Below are positions 17,437 to 26,782 of a stretch of 59,054 nt of DNA, in pieces. The notes under the pieces were generated by a model. The model saw only the letters and a list, made by a program, of their open reading frames with translations. It was not told the origin of the DNA and searched no databases. Each line of letters starts with the position of its first letter. Position 1 is the stretch's first letter. The translations under genes were made by a program, and so were the position numbers. Source of the stretch: a bacterium (lineage in GTDB: Bacteria > Patescibacteriota > Saccharimonadia > Saccharimonadales > UBA4665); the NCBI GenBank assembly GCA_027448765.1, contig DAIDMV010000003.1, forward strand, positions 1 to 59,054, read 5' to 3'.

Positions 17437-19194
17437 TTAGGGTTTTAAAATATTAACTATAATTTTATTTTTATTACTAGGCAATGAACCAAGCCAAGAA
17501 GGCGTTACGTTAATGGTAACATGTTGGATATTTGGATTTTTCTTTAATTGAGAGATAACATAATTAGTAGAATGACCAGCGGCTAAAACTTGAACCTGAC
17601 TAACACTTAATTTAGGACCAACCTCAGCGGTGGTATTTATATTATAGTTAGTTGGTGAAGAACCACTAGAAAAAACTAAACTATTATATCCATTATTTAA
17701 AATTGCTTGGGTAGAATTTTTAATTTTACTTTGAATGATTTTATTTAAAAACGATTGGAGTTCTGAACTATCAACACCCGTCATGCTATAAGTCACTTTT
17801 TCAGTTGCTGTTAGAGTGGTAGCTGGCTGATTAAGTTGAGCACTATAGGTTATTTGAGGTTTGCTAGTAACAAAAGAACTTTTAATCGGGTCTAAACCAT
17901 CAGCTTGGAGTTGTTGTTCCAGAGCATTAATAGCACTTGTATTAGATGATAATTTTAATTTACCATCGACCGAAGTAATATCAGCCTGAGCAACAACTTT
18001 TTGAATATTATCAGTTCCACCACTAATACCATCAGAAACAACTGCAAAATCAGAACTAGAGTAACCATTAAAAGTTGACATTTGCATTGTCTGACCACTA
18101 GCTAAATTGTAACTACTGCCGTTATTTAAGGCCGTGACATTAACTGTTTGTCCTGAAGTAGAAGATTGACAAGTACCGTTCTTGTATGGAGCACTCAAGC
18201 TTAAGGGCGATTGAGTAGTATAAGTTAAATTATTGTAACTTAAACTAGTTCCAGCCGGAATATTAACGGTAGTGTTATTACAGTTAGTCAAACCAATCGT
18301 AACTTGACCACTGGCGGTTTGACCATTATTAACAGAGCCACTAGTTGGAACGGATGCGCTAATATTTTTAGAATAATTAACCACTTTAGTATAAAGAACG
18401 CCACTACTAGCTGAACTAGATGACTTAAAATTATCTAAGTTAATCGGGGTATTAATTTTAATATTTAAAGCATCAGTTTTTATTTTAATGTCGGCTTTAG
18501 GTAAAATAGCTAAAACATAATAAACCAGTAGTAATAATAAAATTACAAAACCAATAATCACCAATATTAACACTTTAAATCGACTAAACCTAGGCGCTTT
18601 AATATTTTTATCAGCCAAAGAATCTAAAACTTCTTCATTTTGATTAGTAGGATTGGAAGCCTGGCGGGTTGAAGTTTGATTATTGACCGGCTCATCTTCA
18701 TTTTTGCTTAAATCAACCACATTAGGATCATCGACCTGATTTTCAGTATCAAATTCTTCTGGACCTTCAACTGGAATACTACTAGCTATTTGATCAAGTT
18801 TTTGATCTGTCGGTAAATTAGCCGCACTTTGATATTGATTTAAGTCAATGGTGCTATTTTGCAGACCTTGCGCTATTTCGTCTTTTGGATCAGGAACAGC
18901 ATTCGGTAATACGGTTGGAATAGTCGGTTTAGAATTAAGATCACTGGCTACATAAATATTATTATTAGCGGCTAAAGTTTTTAAACTTTCATCACTAGTA
19001 ATTAAAACTAAATTTTTTTCAGCTTGATCGGCTGATCTTTTCATTAGTTTCATATTGACACTACTCTGTAAAACTGAAGTTTTTTTAGGTAAAACTAAAG
19101 CCACCAACTTAGATTCAGTTGACTGAATTTTATCAATAATGCCAGTAATTTCTTCTTCTGAATCAATATAAATTGTATCTTTAGTAACCGCCAA
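17437..19194 (-). CDS. Membrane protein with baseplate-J-like extracytoplasmic domain
   Basis: 585 residues. Residues 1-80 form a small cytoplasmic alpha/beta region (DTIYIDSEEEITGIIDKIQS). A linker of about 110 residues and one membrane helix (about 208-230, VLILVIIGFVILLLLLVYYV) follow, then about 350 residues outside. The outer part is Ser/Thr/Asn-rich with VNIPAGTSLSYNNLTYTTQS (about 310-330), which resembles the baseplate J / gp47 fold used in CPR surface proteins. The gene lies one base after ftsA and before ruvX-mltG. That placement suggests a link between the division apparatus and the wall, which is inference only. Confidence 0.65.
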   Translation of the reverse strand: MAVTKDTIYIDSEEEITGIIDKIQSTESKLVALVLPKKTSVLQSSVNMKLMKRSADQAEKNLVLITSDESLKTLAANNNIYVASDLNSKPTIPTVLPNAVPDPKDEIAQGLQNSTIDLNQYQSAANLPTDQKLDQIASSIPVEGPEEFDTENQVDDPNVVDLSKNEDEPVNNQTSTRQASNPTNQNEEVLDSLADKNIKAPRFSRFKVLILVIIGFVILLLLLVYYVLAILPKADIKIKTDALNIKINTPINLDNFKSSSSASSGVLYTKVVNYSKNISASVPTSGSVNNGQTASGQVTIGLTNCNNTTVNIPAGTSLSYNNLTYTTQSPLSLSAPYKNGTCQSSTSGQTVNVTALNNGSSYNLASGQTMQMSTFNGYSSSDFAVVSDGISGGTDNIQKVVAQADITSVDGKLKLSSNTSAINALEQQLQADGLDPIKSSFVTSKPQITYSAQLNQPATTLTATEKVTYSMTGVDSSELQSFLNKIIQSKIKNSTQAILNNGYNSLVFSSGSSPTNYNINTTAEVGPKLSVSQVQVLAAGHSTNYVISQLKKNPNIQHVTINVTPSWLGSLPSNKNKIIVNILKP

Positions 19195-19195
19195 T

Positions 19196-20542
19196 TTAAG
19201 CTCCCATCATCTTATCTATTCGGTCTTTTAGAGTAACCTTAGCTGGTTCTTCTTCGTCACCAGCAAATTCTAAGGTATCACTAGCAATTCTTAATAAGCC
19301 CATAGCGGTAATAAAAGTATGATCTTTAACCCTACCTGTCTTATCAATAATGCCATCAACTTGTTCTGGTCTAATGAGGTGAATAGTCGGTTTATGAGTA
19401 AATGGTAGATTTTTATACCAATCAGTACCTTCTAATTTATTGGCTAAAACCTCTAAAGACGATCCACCACCACACAAAAACATTCGATAAGGTAAATGGT
19501 CTAGCATATCAAATTCAGATAAAGCTAATTCAATACCACTTATCCAAGTTGTAGCCGTTTTATTAACAATCGTTTCAATAATTGGTCTTTTGGAAACAGG
19601 GATCTTTTGAGTCGATAAACCGACTTTTAAGGCTTCAGCCATTTCATAGCTAACACTTAAATCTTTTTCAATGCCTTTAGTAAAAGCACGACCACCAATA
19701 CCAAACATTTTTGTTCCCTGAACACCACCGTCATTAATAACAGCAATATCAGTAGTACCACCACCAACATCAACTAAAATAGCGCTAAAATTCTGACTTA
19801 TTTTATTGCCTAAAACTGCTCTTGAAACAGCAAACGGCTCAGCGGCAACTGTTAATAAATCTAAGTCTAACTCTAAAGCTGTTTTTTCTAAAGCGCCTAT
19901 ATGAACTAGTGGAGCAAAAGCGGTATAAAGCTGAATAACCACTTCTTTACCCTGAAAACCGAGTGGATTAGTAATTGGATAACCGTCAATTTCAATGCCA
20001 ACTAAAGCACTGTTAACCAACTTAACATCAACTTCACGGCCGCCAGTTTCAATTGACAGTTGTTTTTTAGCAATCTCTTTGGCCCGATCTTGAACCAAAA
20101 GAATAATCTTCTCCATTTCAACCGAGTCAATCAACTGTGAAGGGTCACGTCTTAAAACTTTTAAAGTATTGGTCGTGCCTTTGACGAGTTCACCTGCAAT
20201 ACCAATGACAGCTCGCCGACCACTAACGCCTGCTTGTTCTTCGGCCTGAGCTAAAGCTTGGTCACAATTATCTACCACAGCCGCAATATCAGATATAGCG
20301 CCGGCCTGCATATCACTTAAAGATTGTCTTTTACGACCCATGCCAATAATCTCAATCTCAGACGTTGACTGATCTAAACGACCAATTAAAGCTTTAACAA
20401 ACTCCGTACCAATATCTAGAGCTATAATTAAATTTTCCTCTTCGATTGGGTTCTTCTCAACTGATTTTTTTTTGTTTTTATTAACCTTTGAAACCACTTG
20501 TTTAGAAACAGTTTTTTTAACTTTTGAAATTTTATCTAACAT
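19196..20542 (-). CDS. ftsA: FtsA-like cell division protein
   Basis: 448 residues, actin-like ATPase fold: phosphate-1 IIALDIGTEFVKALIG (about 40), the FtsA-specific 1C subdomain with YPITNPLGFQGKEVVIQL, phosphate-2 ILVDVGGGTTDIAVI, and the adenosine motif MFLCGGGSSLEVLANKL. The NPLG loop favours FtsA over PilM. The first 35 residues are an unusual Lys-rich extension, and no obvious C-terminal amphipathic helix follows (the end is VTLKDRIDKMMGA), so membrane attachment may go through the next gene's product. A TGGTAAAAT box ends seven bases before the ATG, suggesting a leaderless transcript. ftsZ is not in the window. Confidence 0.85.
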   Translation of the reverse strand: MLDKISKVKKTVSKQVVSKVNKNKKKSVEKNPIEEENLIIALDIGTEFVKALIGRLDQSTSEIEIIGMGRKRQSLSDMQAGAISDIAAVVDNCDQALAQAEEQAGVSGRRAVIGIAGELVKGTTNTLKVLRRDPSQLIDSVEMEKIILLVQDRAKEIAKKQLSIETGGREVDVKLVNSALVGIEIDGYPITNPLGFQGKEVVIQLYTAFAPLVHIGALEKTALELDLDLLTVAAEPFAVSRAVLGNKISQNFSAILVDVGGGTTDIAVINDGGVQGTKMFGIGGRAFTKGIEKDLSVSYEMAEALKVGLSTQKIPVSKRPIIETIVNKTATTWISGIELALSEFDMLDHLPYRMFLCGGGSSLEVLANKLEGTDWYKNLPFTHKPTIHLIRPEQVDGIIDKTGRVKDHTFITAMGLLRIASDTLEFAGDEEEPAKVTLKDRIDKMMGA

Positions 20543-20549
20543 ACCAGAT

Positions 20550-20558
20550 ATTTTACCA
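20550..20558 (-). promoter_or_regulatory. Extended -10 promoter of ftsA, leaderless arrangement
   Basis: TGGTAAAAT on the minus strand, ending seven bases upstream of the ftsA ATG. There is no good -35 box, as expected when an extended -10 is used. Confidence 0.45.
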
Positions 20559-20661
20559 TAATTATTATGTTAATAAATACAACAAAAAAATAACATCATG
20601 AAAATTTCAGATTTTTTTGTTTGAAAATCCTATTAATAATTGTAGCACAAACATTACTTAG

Positions 20662-22557
20662 TTAAATTAAAACCGCTTTAATTCTTCGAATGCCAGCAGA
20701 TGAACTTTCTTCTTTAATAATTTTAAATTTTTGTCCATTTTCAGCCAATAGATTAGTGTGAGAAACATGAGGACCTCCACAAATTTCTCGACTAAATGGC
20801 TCAGTTTGGCCCTTAGGCGTCATGCTATAAACTTTAACGGTCGAATCATAACGATCATTAAAAGCACCCAAAGCTTTCAACTGATTAAGAGCAACTTTGA
20901 CTGGAACTTCTTGAAAACTAACTTCTAAATCAGCCTTAATTTGATCATTAACAATTTTTTCAATTTTTTCAATTTCTTCAGCTGTTAATTTATCAGGGTG
21001 AGAAAAATCAAATCGCAATCTTTCGTCTGTAATATTACTACCATGCTGGACAACATGTCCACCTAAAACCATTCTTAAAGCCTGATACATTAAATGAGTC
21101 GCTGTATGATATTTTTTATGAATATCTTCATGGCCAGCTAAACCACCTTTAAAAGTGCCCTTTGAAGCAGTACGAGAACGATTTTTCTGATCTAACATTA
21201 AAACATCGAAATTAGTCCGCCAATTTTGATCAACAGTAATATCTCTTTTAAAAGCTTCTTCAATCACTAGTTCATAAGGAAAACCATAGGTATCATAAAG
21301 CTTAAAGACATCTTCACCATCAATTTTTAGTTTAAGATTAATAATTTTATCAAATTCTCTCAAGCCTTTTCTGAGTGTTTGACGAAAAACTTTCTCTTCT
21401 TTAATTAAAACTTCTTCAATTTTTAATTGATTATCAATTAACTCTGGATAATCCTGTTGATAAATACCTTGAATAATATTGACGACTTGGTTTAAAAAAT
21501 TATTTTCAATCCCAAGATCAAAACCATAACGGATAGCTCGACGAATTAGACGTCTCATCACATAACCCTGGGTTTTATTACTTGGCACAACACCGTCATT
21601 GGCTAAAAAAACAGCCGCTTTTATGTGATCAGCGATAACTCTCATACTTTCTTGATGAGACGAGTATTTTTTTTGAGACAATACTTCTAACTGATTAATA
21701 ATTGGCCAGAATAAATCAATTTTAAAGATATCATTAGTATTAAGAGAAGCTGCGGTTAACCTTTCTAAACCACCACCAAAATCAACATTCTTTTTTGGCA
21801 ATAATTTAAATCCCTGCTCAGTCTTAAGGTATTCCATAAAAACCGAATTGCCTATTTCCACAAAACGACCACAATCGCAATTAGGATGACAATATTGACC
21901 ATAACTTAAATCATGTTCTATAAAATCAAACTCATAAAAAACTTCACTATCCGGTCCACCAGGCTCATTAACTGGCATTTCATTAATACTGCCCGATCGA
22001 CACCACCAATTTTTAGTATGATCATAATAAAAAATTCTACCTTGTTTCATGCCGATTTTGTAACCATCTTGAGTTGAACCAATTTCCACAATTTTGTGAT
22101 CAATATTTTTTGATTTAAATAATTTTTGCCAAATTTGAGCTGATTCTTGGTCTCGCGGTATTTTATTCTCTTCATCACCCATAAAACAAGTAACAAATAG
22201 TCTACTAGGGTCAAGGCCAATTTTATCAACTAAAAAACTAAAATACCAACTCAATTGTTCTGATTTAAAATAATCACCCAACGACCAGTTACCTAACATC
22301 TCAAAAAAAGTGGTGTGTCGACTATCACCAACTTCATCTATGTCTTGAGCTCGTAAACAGGTTTGAATATCAACTAGACGACTACCTTCAGGATGGGTTT
22401 CACCTAAAAGATAAGGTACTAACGGTTGCATGCCGGAACTAACAAAAAGAGTTGTGGCATCATTATTAGGTGGTATTAATAATGATCTTTGGATCGGTTG
22501 GTGTTGACTACTAATAAAATTTTCAAAATAAAGTCGTCTAATTTCTCTGGAAGTCAT
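20662..22557 (-). CDS. alaS: Alanyl-tRNA synthetase, short form without C-Ala domain
   Basis: 631 residues against about 875 in E. coli. The catalytic domain opens with SREIRRLYFENFISSQHQ and includes the class II motif 2 region (TTFFEMLGNWSLGDYFK). The editing domain is present with its zinc site (HTATHLM and REICGGPHVSHT). The protein ends right after the editing domain (SSAGIRRIKAVL), so the C-terminal oligomerisation domain is absent, a shortening seen in other reduced genomes. It charges tRNA-Ala. It lies 23 bases after mnmA. Confidence 0.96.
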   Translation of the reverse strand: MTSREIRRLYFENFISSQHQPIQRSLLIPPNNDATTLFVSSGMQPLVPYLLGETHPEGSRLVDIQTCLRAQDIDEVGDSRHTTFFEMLGNWSLGDYFKSEQLSWYFSFLVDKIGLDPSRLFVTCFMGDEENKIPRDQESAQIWQKLFKSKNIDHKIVEIGSTQDGYKIGMKQGRIFYYDHTKNWWCRSGSINEMPVNEPGGPDSEVFYEFDFIEHDLSYGQYCHPNCDCGRFVEIGNSVFMEYLKTEQGFKLLPKKNVDFGGGLERLTAASLNTNDIFKIDLFWPIINQLEVLSQKKYSSHQESMRVIADHIKAAVFLANDGVVPSNKTQGYVMRRLIRRAIRYGFDLGIENNFLNQVVNIIQGIYQQDYPELIDNQLKIEEVLIKEEKVFRQTLRKGLREFDKIINLKLKIDGEDVFKLYDTYGFPYELVIEEAFKRDITVDQNWRTNFDVLMLDQKNRSRTASKGTFKGGLAGHEDIHKKYHTATHLMYQALRMVLGGHVVQHGSNITDERLRFDFSHPDKLTAEEIEKIEKIVNDQIKADLEVSFQEVPVKVALNQLKALGAFNDRYDSTVKVYSMTPKGQTEPFSREICGGPHVSHTNLLAENGQKFKIIKEESSSAGIRRIKAVLI

Positions 22558-22580
22558 AGCTTAAATTTTAACATTTTTTA

Positions 22581-23660
22581 CTATAAAAGCCGACTAATAA
22601 TTCCACCGCCAAGAACTGTTTGATCTTGATAAAAAACAACTGACTGACCGGGTGTCGGTGCTTTAACAGCTTCGCCTAGCTCTAAAGACCATTGATCCTG
22701 ACTGATTTGAATCAAGTTCTTAACAGCTACATTTGAAGCTCGATATCTTGGTTTAGCCATAACATTATCCTGAAAAGATATTTGCTTAAGCTTGTCGGTT
22801 AAAAAATAGACTTGAGACAAACTCAAATGATCTGACCATAAATTATTAAAATTTAAATCACGAGTGACATAAACAATATTCTTTTTAATATCCTTATCGA
22901 AAACATAATATGGTAATCCACCACCTAAATTTAAACCATGTCTTTGACCAATCGTATAAAAAATTACCCCATCATGTTGACCAACAATTTGTTGATGATT
23001 ATCAACGATTAGGCCTGGTTTTTGAGGACCCAATTGATTTAATAAAAAATCTTTAATCGGAACCTTACCAATAAAACATATACCCTGAGAATCTTTTTTA
23101 TCGGCTGTAAAAATATGACGTTTTTTAGCTTCTATTCTAACTTTAGTTTTAAGCATGGAACCAATTGGCATCAAACTATGCTCTAAAGCCTCATAACTCA
23201 TTCTATAAAGAAAATAAGTTTGATCTTTGTTTTGGTCAACTGCTGTTGTTAAATAAAATCGATGATTATGCTTTTTAATTTGAGCGTAATGACCGGTAGC
23301 AATATAATCTGCGCCATCTTTTAACGCTAAATCAAGAAATATTTTAAATTTAATTTCCTGGTTACACATAATATCTGGATTAGGAGTTATACCTTGTTGA
23401 TAACTTTTCAATAAATAATCGACCACTAAATCTTTATACTGAGCTTGAAAATCATATACTTTAAATGGTATTCCGAGATCAACTGCCACTCTTTTTGCGT
23501 CGTTAAAATCATCTTGCCACGGGCAATAATATCCAGCCACATCACTAATCCAGTTTTTCATATAAACACCAGTTACATCATAACCTTGTTCTTGTAACAA
23601 AGAAGCCGTCAAAGAACTATCAACTCCTCCACTCATGCCGACAAAGACTTTTTTAGACAT
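22581..23660 (-). CDS. mnmA: tRNA-specific 2-thiouridylase MnmA
   Basis: 359 residues. PP-loop GMSGGVDSSLTASLL at the N-terminus; catalytic cysteines in DIMCNQEIKF (about residue 102) and QGICFIG (about 199); signature GQRHGLNLGGGLPYYVF. The C-terminal beta-barrel is present to the end (TPGQSVVFYQDQTVLGGGII). It adds sulfur to U34 of Lys, Glu and Gln tRNAs. The cysteine desulfurase at 36040-37191 is a likely sulfur donor. With trhO it gives this window two wobble-uridine modification enzymes. Confidence 0.96.
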   Translation of the reverse strand: MSKKVFVGMSGGVDSSLTASLLQEQGYDVTGVYMKNWISDVAGYYCPWQDDFNDAKRVAVDLGIPFKVYDFQAQYKDLVVDYLLKSYQQGITPNPDIMCNQEIKFKIFLDLALKDGADYIATGHYAQIKKHNHRFYLTTAVDQNKDQTYFLYRMSYEALEHSLMPIGSMLKTKVRIEAKKRHIFTADKKDSQGICFIGKVPIKDFLLNQLGPQKPGLIVDNHQQIVGQHDGVIFYTIGQRHGLNLGGGLPYYVFDKDIKKNIVYVTRDLNFNNLWSDHLSLSQVYFLTDKLKQISFQDNVMAKPRYRASNVAVKNLIQISQDQWSLELGEAVKAPTPGQSVVFYQDQTVLGGGIISRLL

Positions 23661-23673
23661 TATTTAATTGTAG

Positions 23674-24594
23674 CTAATTTTTATTATTTTGTAACTCTTC
23701 TCGTTGTTTTTCAAGTTGGTGTCTTAAAACATACATCTGGTGTCGGCCACCAATCCAAAAAGTTATAAAAATTAACGGCACCAAAACAATAATCGGCCAC
23801 CAAATGATTTGTGGCTTTTGGGTGGCGGCTAATTGAGCACTTTGATTGGTTGATTTTTTTTGATTTAAGTTAATAACAGCCCCACTAACTACAGCTACAA
23901 CTTCTAAAAAAGCTTGCGTATGATTGGAATCGCTAGCCCTAACTATGACATTATAAACACCTGATTTTGAATAAACATGATTGACACTAAACTGACCAGC
24001 AAATTTTTCCGATAATAATTCAGTTGAAGAGCCATCACCCCAATTAACACTGACAGCATAAGGTCCAAGACCACCAGTAAGACTAAAAGGCCAAGTCAAA
24101 GTTGAACCAGGATTAGAGCCTCTTTCGGCATCATTACTTGTTAAGCTAACTACTGAACCAAATTTAGCTAATTGAATATTATTATAATTAACAATCACAC
24201 TATTGGAATCTGGACCAGCTTCATCTAAATTATTGTAATCTATGGCCACTAAATCGTTTTGACCAGAAAATAAATCAACTGGTATATTGTAACTACCGTT
24301 TTGACAATTAATAGCACCAACAAAAACATTATTAGAAAAAATTTTAATCAATAAATTACTCGGACATAATCCAGTTACATTGACTGGCATGGTAGTAAAA
24401 CTAGCCCCACTAACCGGAGTGGCTATAGTAGCGCTTCGAGAAGGTGGTGGACTAGGAATCGTACCCTGTAAACCAATTGATCCATTTGATGTTTGATGAG
24501 CTGGTATCGTTAAGGCCATGACCTGATATGAATTAAAAAAAACAAGCCCTAATATTAAACTAAAAGATATTAAACTAATTTTAAAATTCAACAT
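23674..24594 (-). CDS. Exported PKD-domain protein with C-terminal membrane anchor
   Basis: 306 residues. Signal peptide (about 1-27, ending VMALT), an Ig-like stretch, then a PKD-like domain (about 160-235: VSVNWGDGSSTELLSEKFAG and FSVNHVYSKSGVYNVIVRASD, matching the WGDGT and HxYxxxGxY motifs). One membrane helix (about 265-283) and a short charged cytoplasmic tail end it. PKD domains serve adhesion or protein contacts at the surface. It is the last gene of the exported cluster 23674-28902 and lies 13 bases upstream of mnmA. Confidence 0.78.
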   Translation of the reverse strand: MLNFKISLISFSLILGLVFFNSYQVMALTIPAHQTSNGSIGLQGTIPSPPPSRSATIATPVSGASFTTMPVNVTGLCPSNLLIKIFSNNVFVGAINCQNGSYNIPVDLFSGQNDLVAIDYNNLDEAGPDSNSVIVNYNNIQLAKFGSVVSLTSNDAERGSNPGSTLTWPFSLTGGLGPYAVSVNWGDGSSTELLSEKFAGQFSVNHVYSKSGVYNVIVRASDSNHTQAFLEVVAVVSGAVINLNQKKSTNQSAQLAATQKPQIIWWPIIVLVPLIFITFWIGGRHQMYVLRHQLEKQREELQNNKN

Positions 24595-24636
24595 TTGTAT
24601 TTAAGTATAAACGAAATAAAAATTTAAAACTATAAA

Positions 24637-25644
24637 CTATCGACGTCTAGACTGTCTAATAATTCGTTCTTTATATGCTTTTAATACTTTCGGAAAAACA
24701 AATATAAAAAATAGAACTAAAATAATAAAAATAATAATTATCATGATTAGAGTAAAGGGAATAACATAAAAGGTAGTTGAAGCTGATAAAGTTTGACCAG
24801 AAGAACCATAACCAAAATTACCTTCAACCGTATAAATACCAAATGAACTCATTTTTTTTAAAGGAATAAAGAATCGTCTAATACTGTTCGGTAAAACATT
24901 ACCTGGAGGAGTAACATTGTTGACGTTGTAGACCGATATAATTTTATTAGAACTAGTTTTTAAAAGTACCTTTCCGAAAGGAGCAACCTGAATATTGCCT
25001 TCATTTTGAAATCTAACCACGGCATTAATATGCTGATTTGATGTAAAGAAATTACTTGGTGTACCATTGCTAACATCAAAACTAGCAATTGATAATTGTT
25101 GTTTAATTTTTCCAGGAACTGTTAATAAAACAATTGATCCAACTGAACCAGATAGACTAACGGTAGTATTTTTACCACCTAAACTAGCCGGACCAAATCT
25201 AACCACTCCATAATAACCACCACCCGGAGTATTACTAGGAATTTTTAGAGTAACTGGAATTTCTTTTTGTTGACCTGCTCGCAAAGTAAAGTTAGGAATT
25301 GGTAAGGCGAACTTTTTTAATCCATGTTTTTCATGAATATTATTACCAATTAAAATTGATGGCTGACCGGTTTCGTTGGAATTAGCCACAAAGTCATTGA
25401 CTACACCAGATAAAGTTTCAGACACAGACGTAATATTAGTCACATATAGATCAATAATTTGCGATTGACCAGGTTTAATAGTCACATCACTCCTTAAAGG
25501 TGAAACTTGAACACCATCAGCCGAAGAAGCTGCATTAGCCGTAGTAATATTAGCTAAACTAAGCCCAATAATCGCACAAATTGACACTAATAAAATTAGC
25601 CAATTTGAATATTGTTTTAACTTGAAAGTTGTTATCCTTATCAC
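24637..25644 (-). CDS. DUF916 / WxL-interacting-protein-like surface protein
   Basis: 335 residues: signal peptide or anchor (about 13-38), two Ig-like beta domains, a C-terminal membrane helix (about 297-320) and a basic tail (RIIRQSRRR). The beta domains contain VSPLRSDVTIKPGQSQIIDL, then IPVTLKIPSNTPGGGYYGVV and NEGNIQVAPFGKVLLK. This order is that of Firmicutes DUF916/DUF3324 proteins, which hold WxL-domain proteins at the cell surface. Three related secreted proteins are encoded just upstream, as in WxL loci. The similarity is judged from motif order only. Confidence 0.65.
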   Translation of the reverse strand: MIRITTFKLKQYSNWLILLVSICAIIGLSLANITTANAASSADGVQVSPLRSDVTIKPGQSQIIDLYVTNITSVSETLSGVVNDFVANSNETGQPSILIGNNIHEKHGLKKFALPIPNFTLRAGQQKEIPVTLKIPSNTPGGGYYGVVRFGPASLGGKNTTVSLSGSVGSIVLLTVPGKIKQQLSIASFDVSNGTPSNFFTSNQHINAVVRFQNEGNIQVAPFGKVLLKTSSNKIISVYNVNNVTPPGNVLPNSIRRFFIPLKKMSSFGIYTVEGNFGYGSSGQTLSASTTFYVIPFTLIMIIIIFIILVLFFIFVFPKVLKAYKERIIRQSRRR

Positions 25645-25685
25645 AATTATTATTATCTTATCAAAAGATAGATGATTTACAAAAT

Positions 25686-26759
25686 TTAAAAATTAGCTAT
25701 ACAAACATAATTAACAGTTGTGACATATATACCCGGCGCCTGATTTTGTGCTACATTGACTAAATAGCTAACTGTATATAGTCGATAGTTTTCAGGCTGA
25801 TTAGAACCAGCAATATTAGAATCATTTTGAAAAGCATAGAAATTTGGCTCATTATAATTTAAAAAAGGTTGGCCGTGCCCTGGGCCGGTTGGGTTTTGGC
25901 CAACTGTTGGCGAGAGATTGGCCACTAAATTTAAGCCGAACTGTGAAACTCCTGGTCTAGACACATTAGCCGGATATAAATTCGGAATTTGATTAATACC
26001 CGAAACTAGTCCTTGACCATAAGTTGAAATAGTATAACCATTTTGACCGTTAGTTCCGACCAGTAACTGAGAAGTAGCTGTTTGCGAAACTTGAGATGAA
26101 AAATTACCAAAGTTAATATTATGTCCAGAACTATCCTGACAATTTAAATTACTAATCTTAACCGCACTGCAAAAATACAAAAAAGGTGGAACTTCAGCGT
26201 TCACAGCTAATTGATTATTCAAAGCATAGGCTAAACCACCATGATTAATAGTAGTTGTTGTCGATGGCGTAGAGCTTGAAAAAGTTTCAATTCTGACATA
26301 TTCAGTGCCTATAGATGAAGCATTGGTAATATTGTTAAAAGTATAACTGACAGATCCTGGTGTAGTTGGACTAGTAGTACGACTAATGACAATTAAATTC
26401 TGAGAGGTGGCTGGTAATAAATTAAAATTAGTTTGTCCAGTTTGAGCAATTAAATTTGCGTTCGCCATATTAATACCACCCGGAATCGTACAGTTATCGT
26501 TAAACAATGGTGAATTTGAGCAAAATTGAAATTCAATCGAGCCAACATTATTAGAAGACGTTAAATTAAAACCAATTTGAAATGTGACATTTGTAGCCGA
26601 AGTTTGACTAGAAGATAATTTAATATAACGATTATTAAGTTCAGCACCATATACCGTGGCAAAATTAAAATTATAGATCAAGACACTAATAAAAATAGCC
26701 AAAACATAAAATATCAATAAAAAAAGTGACTGTTTATGAAATAAATTAGTTAAATTCAT
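25686..26759 (-). CDS. Secreted surface protein, paralogue 1
   Basis: 357 residues with an N-terminal signal or anchor (about 12-35). The body is Ser/Thr/Asn-rich and beta-type with cysteine pairs (FCSNSPLFNDNC; FCSAVKISNLNC). Its end, with SQFGLNLVANLSP and YTVSYLVNVAQNQAPGIYVT, matches the ends of the two neighbouring exported proteins. No sortase motif and no C-terminal anchor, so it must be held by a partner, perhaps the DUF916-type protein 41 bases downstream. No enzymatic motif is visible. Confidence 0.7.
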   Translation of the reverse strand: MNLTNLFHKQSLFLLIFYVLAIFISVLIYNFNFATVYGAELNNRYIKLSSSQTSATNVTFQIGFNLTSSNNVGSIEFQFCSNSPLFNDNCTIPGGINMANANLIAQTGQTNFNLLPATSQNLIVISRTTSPTTPGSVSYTFNNITNASSIGTEYVRIETFSSSTPSTTTTINHGGLAYALNNQLAVNAEVPPFLYFCSAVKISNLNCQDSSGHNINFGNFSSQVSQTATSQLLVGTNGQNGYTISTYGQGLVSGINQIPNLYPANVSRPGVSQFGLNLVANLSPTVGQNPTGPGHGQPFLNYNEPNFYAFQNDSNIAGSNQPENYRLYTVSYLVNVAQNQAPGIYVTTVNYVCIANF

Positions 26760-26782
26760 TCATAATTGCCTAAATACCTAAT

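Noticed and set aside
17437-19194. Phage origin for the baseplate-J-like protein.
   Set aside because: No other phage structural genes nearby; it is embedded in a housekeeping operon, and such folds occur in CPR surface proteins.
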